64,000 bases of DNA, taken from contig JBGTBR010000045.1 in assembly GCA_041749255.1 (NCBI GenBank), positions 1-64,000 on the forward strand, in the 5' to 3' direction. The notes beneath the pieces were generated by a model. That model saw only the letters and a program-made list of their open reading frames with translations. It made no database searches and was not told the DNA's origin. Origin of the DNA: JABDLO01 sp041749255. Lineage in GTDB: Bacteria > Bacteroidota > Bacteroidia > Chitinophagales > Saprospiraceae. Of this stretch, positions 7,267 through 16,592 are shown in pieces. Positions within the stretch are counted from its first letter, which is position 1, and each line of letters begins with the position of its first letter. The translations under genes and the position numbers were made by a program.

Positions 7267-7899
7267 ATGAAAAATTTATTATTAATTACAATAGGAATCG
7301 TCTTTTTGGCCAATTATACAATTGCTCAGGAATACTCGCGATCAAGTTTTCACTTTGGCTTAAAAGCTGGGGCAAACTATGCCAATGTATATGACGCACA
7401 AGGCGATATGTTTAGAGCTGATTCTAAGTTTGGGTTTGCGGGGGGAGTTTTTATGTCCATACCACTTGGGGATGCATTTGGCTTTCAACCGGAAGTGTTA
7501 TATTCTCAAAAGGGCTTCAAAGCTGAAGGCAATCTCTTGGGTAATAATTACGGATTGACACGGACCACAAACTCAATTGATGTGCCTCTGCTTCTGGCGA
7601 TTAAACCTTTTTCCGCTGTAACCATACTGGCCGGTCCTCAATTTTCTTACCTGTTGGAACGTAAAGATGTAATACGCAGTGCAGCGGGCAGTGAAGAACA
7701 AACTCAGGCATTCAAATTGGATAACATCCGCAAAAATATTTTAGGCTTGGTGGGAGGCCTGGATATAAACATTAATAGAATGGTAATAGGAGCAAGAGCC
7801 GGTTGGGATCTCTCCACCAATAATGGAGATGGCAGTTCTCAGACGCCACGATATAAAAATGCTTGGGTACAAGGAACCTTGGGTTACCGGTTTCTGTAA
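7267..7899 (+). CDS. Outer-membrane beta-barrel protein, PorT-like family
   Basis: This 210-residue protein has a signal peptide (cleavage near TIAQ-EYSRS, residue 21) followed by barrel strands FHFGLKAGANYANVY, FGFAGGVFMSIPL, FGFQPEVLYSQKGF, NSIDVPLLLAIKPF, VTILAGPQFSYLL and C-terminal WVQGTLGYRFL. The strands follow the same plan as the protein at 3917, and the two are paralogues by architecture. Transcription probably continues from the lipoprotein gene and stops at the hairpin at 7930. Confidence 0.86.
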   Translation: MKNLLLITIGIVFLANYTIAQEYSRSSFHFGLKAGANYANVYDAQGDMFRADSKFGFAGGVFMSIPLGDAFGFQPEVLYSQKGFKAEGNLLGNNYGLTRTTNSIDVPLLLAIKPFSAVTILAGPQFSYLLERKDVIRSAAGSEEQTQAFKLDNIRKNILGLVGGLDININRMVIGARAGWDLSTNNGDGSSQTPRYKNAWVQGTLGYRFL

Positions 7900-7929
7900 C
7901 AGTTAGAATTTTCCCAAATGCTTAAATGT

Positions 7930-7963
7930 AATCGCTCTGAAATGCTTCAGGGCGATTTTTTTT
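7930..7963 (+). terminator. Rho-independent terminator
   Basis: Stem ATCGCTCTGAA / TTCAGGGCGAT (one G-T type mismatch) with a 4-nt loop and a run of eight Ts. It ends the 6.7-7.9 kb operon. Confidence 0.88.
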
Positions 7964-8301
7964 ATGTACCCTCGCAAAGACAAAATTTCCATGTATAGCA
8001 TTCCACAATTCAACTTGTCACTTATTATAGTAATAGCTCTTACTATAGTAGCACTTAAAAACAATCAGGTACGGAACTTATTTTGATGCAAAAAGCATAA
8101 AGGTAAGTACAATCACAGGTTAATATAGTTTTCTGTATATCATAATTATCATTATATTTGATTATAAAATACCAGTATTAAGTAATATATCTGAATTACG
8201 TAACTATTCATGAATGAAATATTAAATTAATATTTGTCTATCCCAGTTCTATATTCTAACTAAAAACATTTTTATTATTATATATATAAAAATCGGAATA
8301 T
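7964..8301. other. Intergenic region with a perfect -7 box
   Basis: No gene is seen. A perfect TATATTTG box lies at 8153-8160 and would start a transcript with a leader of about 135 nt before the DUF4242 gene. The leader is AT-rich without an obvious structure. Confidence 0.45.
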
Positions 8302-8574
8302 ATGCCAAAATTTATTATTGAACGGGAAATCCCGGATGCCGGTAATTTTTCTCCGGGAACACTAAAATCTATTTCACAAAAGTCAAGAGAAGTACTTTGT
8401 ACTCTGGGTACAGATATTCAGTGGATTCATAGTTATGTAGCAGGAGATAAAATATACTGTATCTACATTGCTCCAAGTGAAGAATTGATCATAGAACATG
8501 CGAAATTAGCAGGATTTCCGGCCAATAGTATAACCAAAGTAGCAGCCATTATCGAACCGGCCACTGCAGAGTAA
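8302..8574 (+). CDS. DUF4242 family protein
   Basis: This 90-residue protein begins MPKFIIEREIPDAGNFSP and contains WIHSYVAGDKIYCIYIAPSE followed by HAKLAGFPANSI. These are the conserved blocks of the DUF4242 (SCO4226-like) family, a ferredoxin-like fold in which some members bind nickel. Length agrees with the family. The role here is unknown. It lies 323 bp before a histidine kinase gene. Confidence 0.85.
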   Translation: MPKFIIEREIPDAGNFSPGTLKSISQKSREVLCTLGTDIQWIHSYVAGDKIYCIYIAPSEELIIEHAKLAGFPANSITKVAAIIEPATAE

Positions 8575-8897
8575 ATCTGTGATTTATTGAAATAGAATTT
8601 TGGGCAGTTCATCTTTAAAAAAAATGGAGCTAAGATTGGTAAATAGATGATAATTTCTCATTTGTAAAACAAGTAAAATTATTGTCATTACCTGGTAATA
8701 GATATTAAATTAAGTATATCCCAAATTAATAGCTTTCTTATCTTGTACAAACCCATTTTCTATTCAAAAATAATGGAAAAGTTATTGATGTTTTAACATG
8801 CAATAGAATCATCATGAAATTTATAATGGCTAGGTATGTGGATAAAATTTTTTATTAAAGTCAAGCCTTTCATAAAAACTGAATCATTTGAAAGATA
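8575..8897. other. AT-rich leader of the kinase gene
   Basis: No gene is seen. TATCTTGT near 8740 could be a weak -7 box for the kinase at 8898. No repeats or clear hairpins were recognised. Confidence 0.35.
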
Positions 8898-10988
8898 ATG
8901 AATACAGAAGAAGTACAACAACTTAAAGAAAAATGTGCCTATTTGGAAAAAATGTTGGTGGCAAAGACCAATGAGTTGTCCCACAAGGATCGGTTGTTGG
9001 AAATCGTTGCGGCCTTAGATGAAGTTCGTGAACGAACCATCAAAATGCGCAATAGTTCTGAATTGTCAGAAACGTCAACCATTTTGCTTCACCAATTAAA
9101 AGAGCTGGGCATTAATGCTATAAGGACAGGTGTCGGAATATTTGATGATGAACATGATGCGATGGAACACTGGCTTACGACCGTTTCAGATAGTCAGGAA
9201 GTCATGAAAATTCTGGATTATTTCAGTTTGCACATTCATCCGGTGTATGAAAACATAATCCCGGCCAGAAAGCAAAATAAACCATATGTATTGACAGTAT
9301 TGAAAGGAAATGAAGTCGGTCAATACTACCAAATGATGTCCACTTATCTTTCAAGACCCCAACATCAGGTGTACCATAACGAAGAATTCTTTTATTCTTT
9401 TTTTTTCTTTCATGGAGCATTAAATGTTGTTACTAGTGAACCCCTATCTGAAGAAGAATGCAACATCATGGTACAATTTGCACTAGCATTTGGCCTTATC
9501 TATATGAGATTTCTAGATTTGCAAATTGCAGAGAATCAAACACGGGAGGCCTTAAGAAAGATTTCTCTTGAAAGAGTAAGGGCAGAGATTACTTCCATGC
9601 GAAATGCAAATGATTTAGAACATATCACACCTTTGATCTGGAAAGAACTGGTAACCCTTGGTCTTACTTTTATCCGGTGTGGAGTATTTATTATCAGCGA
9701 TAAAGACCGGCTCATCAATGCATTTCTTTCCACCCCGGAGGGTAAATCACTTGCCGTTTTACATTTGCATTACGATGAATTGCAAATAACCAGGGCAATT
9801 GTCGATAACTGGAAACTACAAAAAGTATATACTGAAAATTGGGATAAAAATCAATTTGAATCATGGATACAATCTATGCTTGATCAAGGCCAAATTGAAG
9901 AAAAAATACAATATCAGGATGCTGAAACACCACTCGAATCTCTTTATCTTCATTTTATACCTTTTGATCAGGGTATGCTATATGTAGGTAGTCTTAAACC
10001 TTTAGCATTTGATCAAATCGATTTGGTAAAATCCCTGGCCAATTCATTTGCTGTAGCTTATGCCAGATACGAAGACTTCAAAAAACTGGAGGATGCTAAA
10101 ATCCAGGTAGAAAAAACCTTATCAGAACTCAAGGCAACTCAATCCCATCTTATTCAATCAGAAAAAATGGCCTCCCTGGGAGAACTCACAGCGGGTATAG
10201 CACATGAAATTCAAAATCCTTTAAATTTCGTTAATAATTTTTCTGAAGTAAATATTGAACTCGTCGAAGAGTTGCGAAGTGAGCTGGCCAAGGTAAAGAC
10301 GCAATATATTGCGTCTCAGTATATTGCGTCTCCACAAATCGATCTTTCCAATATGAATGAAGCAGAAAGTATCCTAAATGATTTGGAAATCAATCAACAA
10401 AAAATCAACCATCATGGAAGAAGAGCCGATTCTATAGTCAAAGGCATGTTACAGCATAGCCGCACCAGTACTGGCGTGAAGGAGCTCACTGATATCAATG
10501 GCCTTTGTGACGAGTATCTCCGGTTAAGTTACCACGGACTTCGGGCAAAAGACAAATCATTCAATGCTGACTTTGTTACTGAATTTGACACGAAATTACC
10601 TTTGGTGAATGTGGTACCTCAGGAAATTGGTAGGGTGCTTTTGAATATCATCAACAATGCATTTCAGGCTTGTACTGCCATCCGATCCGCTGATGGGGAG
10701 GTGAACCCAAGACCTACAGTAACAGTCAAAACTGCAAAGGTTAGGTCTAAGTCTGGAAATTCAGGGGTAGAGATAACAATAAAAGACAACGGACACGGCA
10801 TTCCCGATCATATCAAAGACAAGATCTTCCAGCCCTTCTTTTCCACGAAGCCGACCGGACAGGGTACAGGTTTAGGTTTATCCATATCGTATGATATTGT
10901 GAAAGCGCATGGTGGGGAATTAAAATTGAAAAGCTTGCCTACAGGTGAGGAAGGCAGTGAATTCATCATTAAACTTCAAGCAGGATAA
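8898..10988 (+). CDS. Cytoplasmic histidine kinase with duplicated GAF-like sensor
   Basis: This 696-residue protein starts with a coiled coil (residues 1-30) and has no signal peptide or membrane helix. Two similar sensor units follow, about 30-215 and 225-400. Each opens with a VR-E-T-MRN motif and contains a segment of type KELxxLGxxxIRxGVxI, which indicates internal duplication of a GAF-like module. After a short coiled coil come DHp with H436 in AHEIQNP and a HATPase domain with N box NIINNAFQA, G1 DNGHGIP and G2 GTGLGLSI. It is closely related to the partial kinase at 1 and the TPR kinase at 12127. A palindromic repeat has been accommodated in frame at 10297. The signal sensed is unknown. 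Confidence 0.93.
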   Translation: MNTEEVQQLKEKCAYLEKMLVAKTNELSHKDRLLEIVAALDEVRERTIKMRNSSELSETSTILLHQLKELGINAIRTGVGIFDDEHDAMEHWLTTVSDSQEVMKILDYFSLHIHPVYENIIPARKQNKPYVLTVLKGNEVGQYYQMMSTYLSRPQHQVYHNEEFFYSFFFFHGALNVVTSEPLSEEECNIMVQFALAFGLIYMRFLDLQIAENQTREALRKISLERVRAEITSMRNANDLEHITPLIWKELVTLGLTFIRCGVFIISDKDRLINAFLSTPEGKSLAVLHLHYDELQITRAIVDNWKLQKVYTENWDKNQFESWIQSMLDQGQIEEKIQYQDAETPLESLYLHFIPFDQGMLYVGSLKPLAFDQIDLVKSLANSFAVAYARYEDFKKLEDAKIQVEKTLSELKATQSHLIQSEKMASLGELTAGIAHEIQNPLNFVNNFSEVNIELVEELRSELAKVKTQYIASQYIASPQIDLSNMNEAESILNDLEINQQKINHHGRRADSIVKGMLQHSRTSTGVKELTDINGLCDEYLRLSYHGLRAKDKSFNADFVTEFDTKLPLVNVVPQEIGRVLLNIINNAFQACTAIRSADGEVNPRPTVTVKTAKVRSKSGNSGVEITIKDNGHGIPDHIKDKIFQPFFSTKPTGQGTGLGLSISYDIVKAHGGELKLKSLPTGEEGSEFIIKLQAG
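10297..10333. repeat. In-frame palindrome plus half copy in kinase gene
   Basis: AGACGCAATATATTGCGTCT (10297-10316) is a perfect 20-bp palindrome. It is followed by a second half copy (TATATTGCGTCTC). The translation is TQYIASQYIAS, inserted between the two DHp helices at the same place as the repeat at 817. Confidence 0.85.
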
Positions 10989-11154
10989 TAAATCATAAAG
11001 TGAATGCAAACATAAAAAGACTCAGCAAAGATCATATACTTCGATATCAAAATGATCGTTAAAAATAGTAACTCGTTTCGCATACTTATAAATTATTTCG
11101 AAAAAACAGTTTTATTATACAGATTATATTTATTCATCAAAAAAATGTATCATT

Positions 11155-11790
11155 ATGAGCTTACGATTAGGGGATATGGCCCCCAACTTTCAGGCAAAAA
11201 CCACACAGGGAAATATTGATTTTTATAACTATCTGGGTGATAGTTGGGGTATACTATATTCCCATCCCGCAGACTTCACTCCAGTTTGTACAACAGAGCT
11301 CGGCCGGACAGCTGCTTTGAAACCCGAATTCGAAAAGAGGAATGTAAAAGTTCTGGCACTTAGTGTAGACCCTCTGGATTCCCATCACAGTTGGATTGAG
11401 GATATTGAAAACACTCAAAGGGTCACTATGAATTTTCCTGTCATTGCAGATGAAGACCGTAAAGTAGCTGAAATGTATGATATGATACACCCGAATGCCT
11501 CTGAGAAAGCTACTGTGCGAACCGTATTTGTGATAGGTCCTGACAAAAAAGTAAAACTTACCATGACATATCCACCCAGTACGGGAAGAAATTTCCATGA
11601 AATACTCAGGGTTATAGATTCATTGCAATTGACTGCATATCACAGTGTGGCTACCCCTGCAGATTGGGAAAATGGGCAAGACGTAGTTATACTTCCTTCT
11701 ATTTCAGATGAGGACGCTAAAACTAAATTTCCAAAAGGATTTAAAACGGAACGATCATACCTGCGCACCACTCCACAACCTAATCTTTGA
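11155..11790 (+). CDS. 1-Cys peroxiredoxin (Prx6 type)
   Basis: This 211-residue protein reduces peroxides with a peroxidatic cysteine, C45, in PADFTPVCTTE. The C-terminal half (TYPPSTGRNFHEILRVIDSLQL, then a PADW motif) and the length fit the Prx6/1-Cys subfamily rather than the shorter AhpC. The expected Arg is present in KATVRTVFVIGP. It has no signal peptide, so it is probably cytosolic. It lies between two sensor kinases, which suits an oxidative-stress setting, but co-regulation is not shown. Confidence 0.95.
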   Translation: MSLRLGDMAPNFQAKTTQGNIDFYNYLGDSWGILYSHPADFTPVCTTELGRTAALKPEFEKRNVKVLALSVDPLDSHHSWIEDIENTQRVTMNFPVIADEDRKVAEMYDMIHPNASEKATVRTVFVIGPDKKVKLTMTYPPSTGRNFHEILRVIDSLQLTAYHSVATPADWENGQDVVILPSISDEDAKTKFPKGFKTERSYLRTTPQPNL

Positions 11791-11830
11791 CTTGTAACAA
11801 GGATTAAAATAAAATCAATATCAGATATTT

Positions 11831-11864
11831 GGACCGGACTATAGCTTTTAGCCCGGTTCATTTT
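11831..11864 (+). terminator. Probable terminator after peroxiredoxin gene
   Basis: Imperfect stem GGACCGGACT / GCCCGGTTC with an A/T-rich loop, followed by ATTTTG. Downstream to 12126 only AT-rich sequence is seen. Confidence 0.45.
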
Positions 11865-12126
11865 GTATATGAAATGCATTAACTCTACTCTTGCTTTTTA
11901 ACGGCAGGTAATGTATATATCATTTTTTTATTTGGTATAAAAATTTAAGCCTTATCTTACTTCATTGTTGTAATTTGATACTTCAAATTAGTATAAATTT
12001 TATCTTGAGAAGTTCTGCTAAAGTTTCCTTAAGTCAAAGAATAGAACTTATTAAGCCCAATTCGATCTCACTTAAGAAGTGATTATTTTGATTGTGCATA
12101 TATTTTTCAGACAAAATATTAAACAG

Positions 12127-14163
12127 ATGAAAAAGTGGATTTATATTATTCGTTTGTTTCATTTTTGGTTGGCTATTCTTGCTTTTTGTTTTTGTTCATT
12201 AGCTCAGGACGGAATGCAAAAAAGGCATGAATTACATGATTCCATACAGGTGAAAGAATGGTTCAATACCGGAAGATCTTATTTTTTTTCCAATCCTGAT
12301 TCAAGTATATTTTATATTTCAAAAGCGCTCGAACTGGCCAGAAAAACTAATGATAACCTGTATATTGCGTTGTGTCTTAATTCCAGTGGAGAATCGAACC
12401 GGATTATTGGAAATTTCCCTCAGGCTCTGGGCAATCAATATGAGGCTTTGGACATGTATAGGAAAATAGGAAATATTGATGGAGAGATCGCCACTTTAAC
12501 CTATATTGGCAATAATTATTTGGATCTTTCAGAATATAGAAAGGGATTGAACTATTTACTCAGTGGAGAAAAAAAATACAAACAATACCCGGAAAATTTC
12601 CATTCACAATCTATTTCAAATAACCGGTTTTTACTCTCAAGCATCGGGTTTGGGTATGAAAAAATGGGAAATCTCGATTCTGCATTAATTTACCAAAATC
12701 AGGCACTCCTGGATCCATTGCTGGAAAGTGAAACAACACCTGTGAAATCATTGATTTTACGAAGACTCGGAAATGTAAAATTTTTATTAGGAAGGGATGG
12801 TGAAGCATTAGAACATTATCAACAAGCACTTGAAAATGCAAATACAAGGGGTTTTACTCTTTACCTGGATCACCCAAACATTTCAAATGGGATTTCGGAA
12901 GTATTTCTTAAAAGAAATGGTATTGATTCTGCTATATACTATGCAAAACAAGCCTACATGGATGGTAAAAAGATTGGAAAAAAAGATGCAATCCTCAACG
13001 CCAGTCAACAACTTACCAAAATATATAAAAGCTTGGGCGTGACAGATAGTGCCTTCTATTATCAGGAAATCAGTATCATGTATAGAGATAGTTTGTATGG
13101 GATGGATAAATTGAATCAACTCCAACTCTTAATTTTACAACAGCAAGAGCAGCAGCAAAAGGTTTTACTTGAGAAAGAAACCATTAAAAACAGGTCAAGA
13201 ATGATCGCTCTTTCTGCATTTCTATTGATTTTATTTGTCACTGCTTTGTTGTTGTATAGAAATAACAATCTCAAACACAAAGCCAAAATACGAATCGAAA
13301 AAGCCTACAAAGAACTTAAAGAAACTCAGAATCAGCTCATTCAATCAGAAAAAATGGCCTCTCTGGGTCAACTTACCGCAGGCATTGCCCATGAGATACA
13401 AAATCCCCTCAATTTTGTGAATAATTTTTCGGAAGTCAATATAGAACTCGTCGAAGAGTTGCGAAACGATCTGGACAAGGTAAAGACTCAGTATATTACG
13501 TCTCAACATATTACGTCTCAACCAATCGATCTATCCAATATGGATGATGCAGAAAGTATTCTAAATGATTTGAAAAGCAATCAACAAAAAATCAATAATC
13601 ATGGACGGCGAGCCAGCGATATTGTAAAAAGTATGTTATTGCACTCGAGAGCCAGTTCTGATCAAAAAGAACTCACGGATTTGAATGCCCTCGCAGATGA
13701 ATATTTGCGCTTGAGTTACCACGGTCTAAGAGCCAATGACCAATCATTCAACGCTGATTTCAAAACCGACTTTGATCCCAATGTGCCTAAAATAAATGTG
13801 GTGCCACAAGATATGGGAAGGGTACTTTTAAATTTGATAAATAATGCATTTCAAGCCTGTACGACTGGAGGAGAAGCCAACCCAAAACCGACAGTTACAG
13901 TCAAAACTGCGATGGTTAAGTCTAGGTCCGGAAATTTAGAGATAGAGATATCCGTTAAAGACAACGGTCCCGGCATTCCCGATCATATCAAAGACAAGAT
14001 CTTCCAGCCCTTTTTTACCACTAAACCCACCGGGCAGGGAACAGGCTTAGGATTATCCTTATCTTATGATATTGTGAAAGCTCATGGTGGGGAGTTAAAA
14101 TTGGTGAGCACTCCAGCAGATGAGAAAGGAAGTATATTCATAATTAAACTCAAAGTGGACTAA
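12127..14163 (+). CDS. TPR histidine kinase with one membrane helix
   Basis: This 678-residue protein starts at MKKWIYIIRLFHFW. A GTG 48 bp upstream would only lengthen the signal region. The order is: signal peptide (about 1-27), tetratricopeptide repeats (about 45-310, for example SALIYQNQALLDP and ALEHYQQALENA), a coiled coil, a membrane helix (about 357-378, MIALSAFLLILFVTALLLY), DHp with H422 in AHEIQNP, and HATPase with NLINNAFQA, DNGPGIP and GTGLGLSL. The TPR part should be periplasmic. The catalytic half is close in DNA sequence to the kinase at 8898, including a long identical stretch over the G1-F region, which suggests recent duplication or gene conversion. A receiver gene and a receiver-cyclase gene follow. 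Confidence 0.93.
   Translation: MKKWIYIIRLFHFWLAILAFCFCSLAQDGMQKRHELHDSIQVKEWFNTGRSYFFSNPDSSIFYISKALELARKTNDNLYIALCLNSSGESNRIIGNFPQALGNQYEALDMYRKIGNIDGEIATLTYIGNNYLDLSEYRKGLNYLLSGEKKYKQYPENFHSQSISNNRFLLSSIGFGYEKMGNLDSALIYQNQALLDPLLESETTPVKSLILRRLGNVKFLLGRDGEALEHYQQALENANTRGFTLYLDHPNISNGISEVFLKRNGIDSAIYYAKQAYMDGKKIGKKDAILNASQQLTKIYKSLGVTDSAFYYQEISIMYRDSLYGMDKLNQLQLLILQQQEQQQKVLLEKETIKNRSRMIALSAFLLILFVTALLLYRNNNLKHKAKIRIEKAYKELKETQNQLIQSEKMASLGQLTAGIAHEIQNPLNFVNNFSEVNIELVEELRNDLDKVKTQYITSQHITSQPIDLSNMDDAESILNDLKSNQQKINNHGRRASDIVKSMLLHSRASSDQKELTDLNALADEYLRLSYHGLRANDQSFNADFKTDFDPNVPKINVVPQDMGRVLLNLINNAFQACTTGGEANPKPTVTVKTAMVKSRSGNLEIEISVKDNGPGIPDHIKDKIFQPFFTTKPTGQGTGLGLSLSYDIVKAHGGELKLVSTPADEKGSIFIIKLKVD
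13484..13520. repeat. Degenerate in-frame repeat in the TPR kinase gene
   Basis: AGACTCAGTATATTACGTCTC is followed by CATATTACGTCTC, a decayed version of the repeat at 10297. It sits at the equivalent DHp position and encodes TQYITSQHITSQ. Confidence 0.6.
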
Positions 14164-14209
14164 AAATCCGTGATTTCTTTTAGTTATAGGATAATCAGTT
14201 TTTCAAGCG

Positions 14210-14304
14210 AGCTACGACATCTTCAAGACTCATAGTGGATAACATCAATTTAAAAGTACTCCTGGGAAAGGTACAATTTTTACCCTCTGACTGCCCGGAA
14301 ATTA
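14210..14304 (+). pseudogene. Remnant of a histidine kinase C-terminus
   Basis: Read from 14210, the frame gives SYDIFKTHSG, a stop, HQFKSTPGKGTIFTL, a stop, then LPGN. This matches the end of a HATPase domain (SYDIVKAHGGELK..STPGKGT.F...LP) with two stops in the frame. Nothing of the G1 or N boxes remains upstream. It is not a tail of the intact kinase that ends at 14163, because that gene already has its own complete end. It is therefore a decayed fragment of a further kinase copy next to the receiver gene. Confidence 0.7.
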
Positions 14305-14369
14305 AAAGTGGTTTCAAAACTAAGGAAATGCGTTAAAAATTCTTAACTTTATCACATTAACAACCAATC

Positions 14370-14744
14370 ATGAAAGTACTGGTAGTAGACGATGAAATCG
14401 ATGTAAAGATATTATTCGAGCAACGGTTTAGAAAAGAAATAAGAACAGGAGAAATTATATTTGCCTTTGCATTTTCGGGAGAAGAAGCATTATCTTATCT
14501 TAATCAAAATACACATGAAGCGGTATTGATTTTGTCTGACATTAATATGCCTGGAATGAGCGGACTGGAACTTCTGGAAAAAATAAAAGAAAAACACAAA
14601 ACCCCACCACCTGTAGTGGTTATGATAACCGCTTATGGAGATCCTGATAATTACAACACCGCAATGAGATTAGGGGCTGATGATTTTCTGACCAAACCGG
14701 TTGAATTCGATAAATTAAAACAAAAGCTTAAATCATTGCAATGA
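14370..14744 (+). CDS. Single-domain response regulator (CheY-like)
   Basis: This 124-residue receiver domain has no output domain. The acidic pair is D7-D8 (VVDDE), the phospho-acceptor D57 is in LSDINMPGM, the switch Thr lies in MITAYG, and the Lys is in FLTKPVE. It overlaps the next gene by 4 bp (ATGA), so the two are translationally coupled. It may relay phosphate from one of the nearby kinases, most simply the TPR kinase just upstream. Confidence 0.94.
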   Translation: MKVLVVDDEIDVKILFEQRFRKEIRTGEIIFAFAFSGEEALSYLNQNTHEAVLILSDINMPGMSGLELLEKIKEKHKTPPPVVVMITAYGDPDNYNTAMRLGADDFLTKPVEFDKLKQKLKSLQ

Positions 14745-15784
14745 TGGCAAAAATACTGGTTGTTGATGATGAATCCGATTTAGAGATTCTCATCAAACAA
14801 AAATTCAGAAAAAAAATCAGAGACCAGGATTACGAATTTGTATTTGCAATTAATGGAGTACAAGCTCTATTACAATTGAAAAATCATCCTGATGTGGATT
14901 TGGTGCTCAGCGATATCAATATGCCGGAAATGGATGGTCTCACACTGCTTTCAAAAATACACGAACAGAATGGTCTTCTTAAATCCATCATAGTATCGGC
15001 TTATGGAGACATGGAAAATATCCGAACAGCTATGAATCGGGGAGCTTTTGATTTTGTAACTAAACCGGTCAATTTTGAAGATCTGGAATTTACCATCGAA
15101 AGAACACTTGATCATGTAAAACATTTGAAAGAAACCCTCAAAGCGGTACGCGAAAACAATATTTTGAAGATGTACGTCGATGAAACCGTGCTCAACTTCA
15201 TGGAAAGCAAAGAGTTTGAATCTTCACTTACCAGTAGTGAAACTATTGAAGGAACGGTTGCTTTTATTGATATTTGCGGATTTACGAAAATCAGTGAGAC
15301 GGAATCTGCAGACACAGTGGTCAGACTTTTAAATGAATATTTTGAAGTGATGGTCAAGGAAATATTACAACAAAATGGAATAGTCGATAAGTTTATAGGA
15401 GATGCCATTATGGCCTGTTTTAAAGGCGATTTTCATTTAGACAGAGCCGTAGATGCCTGCCTGGCTATTAGAAATGCAATCCATAAACTACCAGTAGTGG
15501 TGGGAAATTCTGGTTTTAAACCTCAAATCGCTATTGGTATAAATTGTGGTGAGATGGTGTCGGGCAATATTGGCGCTTCATCATTGCGAAGACTGGATTA
15601 TACCGTTATAGGAGATGCTGTCAATGTGGCCTCAAGATTGCAATCCACCGCAGAAGTTGGCCAAATTTTGATTACAGAAAACAGTTATGAAAGGATCAAA
15701 GAATCTTTCGTATGCAAAGAGGTGGGTGAATTCACTCTGAAAAACAAAAAAATACCTGTAAAGGTGTATGAGGTGTTGGATTGA
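14741..15784 (+). CDS. Response regulator with adenylyl cyclase output
   Basis: This 347-residue protein has a receiver domain at 1-125 (D58 in LSDINMPEM, Lys in FVTKPVN), a helical linker, and a class III cyclase domain at about 165-345. The metal aspartates are in FIDICGFT and FIGDAIMA, the adenine-reading Lys in VDKFIGD, the class IIIb Thr in DYTVIGD, and the transition-state Asn/Arg in VNVASRLQ. All catalytic residues are present, so it should make cAMP under phosphorelay control. An alternative ATG lies 3 bp downstream. Coupling to the CheY-like gene suggests competition for the same phosphodonor (inference). Confidence 0.94.
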   Translation: MMAKILVVDDESDLEILIKQKFRKKIRDQDYEFVFAINGVQALLQLKNHPDVDLVLSDINMPEMDGLTLLSKIHEQNGLLKSIIVSAYGDMENIRTAMNRGAFDFVTKPVNFEDLEFTIERTLDHVKHLKETLKAVRENNILKMYVDETVLNFMESKEFESSLTSSETIEGTVAFIDICGFTKISETESADTVVRLLNEYFEVMVKEILQQNGIVDKFIGDAIMACFKGDFHLDRAVDACLAIRNAIHKLPVVVGNSGFKPQIAIGINCGEMVSGNIGASSLRRLDYTVIGDAVNVASRLQSTAEVGQILITENSYERIKESFVCKEVGEFTLKNKKIPVKVYEVLD

Positions 15785-15936
15785 TACCTGATTGAATTAT
15801 TTAACTGCATAACATGATAAAACTGAAAGAAGGACTCATCATACAAACCGGAATTCAACACTACGGCTCACCTATCATAAAGCAGTGAAAATACAAAGTA
15901 CTCAATACGACAGGATATGATGAAAACGGTAGTAAA

Positions 15937-16566
15937 ATGAAAGAGTATTCTCCTTATTTTTTACAGGGTCTTACTCTGGGCTTAGGTTTATCAATGCTTT
16001 TCGGTCCTATATTTGTTGCATTGAGCAAAGCAGCTTTGGAAAAAGGTGCGAGGTCAGGCTTGACGGTGGGTCTGGGAATCTGGACAAGTGACGTCATCAT
16101 CATAACGACTACATATTTCTTTGTTCGTCAGATAGCACATGTCCTGGAAGGCTCTGCATTTACCTATTGGTTGGGTCAAACTGGGGGCATCGTTCTGATA
16201 GGCATGGGTCTTTTTACTTTTTTTAGAAAAGTGGAAGTATCCCTGGAAAAACAAAGCAGAAGCCTAATACACTATGCCGGAGATTTTATGAATGGTTTTT
16301 TAGTCAACACCGTAAATCCGTTCACCTTTATTTTTTGGATTGGTGTCATATCGACTTATGTGATAGGAAAGAAAATAACCGGCTTGCAGGCTTTGGTCTT
16401 ACTGGGAACCATTCTCATCACCATCATCACTACTGATTCACTGAAAGTAATCACAGTGAAAACAATGAAAAGGTATATGAAAACCAACAATATCACGCTA
16501 CTTATTAAAGGTGCAGGAATTCTTTTGATTGGATTTGGAATTTACCTTATCATTAGGACCTGGTAA
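15937..16566 (+). CDS. LysE/RhtB-family amino-acid exporter
   Basis: This 209-residue protein has about six membrane helices. The N-terminal segment LTLGLGLSMLFGPIFVALSK and the following GARSGLTVGLGIWTSDV are the conserved LysE/RhtB start. NPFTFIFWIGV matches the family's central NP motif. It should export amino acids or similar small metabolites from the cytoplasm; the substrate cannot be read from sequence. It is a lone gene 150 bp after the cyclase. Confidence 0.88.
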   Translation: MKEYSPYFLQGLTLGLGLSMLFGPIFVALSKAALEKGARSGLTVGLGIWTSDVIIITTTYFFVRQIAHVLEGSAFTYWLGQTGGIVLIGMGLFTFFRKVEVSLEKQSRSLIHYAGDFMNGFLVNTVNPFTFIFWIGVISTYVIGKKITGLQALVLLGTILITIITTDSLKVITVKTMKRYMKTNNITLLIKGAGILLIGFGIYLIIRTW

Positions 16567-16592
16567 ATAATGAGTATTAAGGCTTTTTAAAT

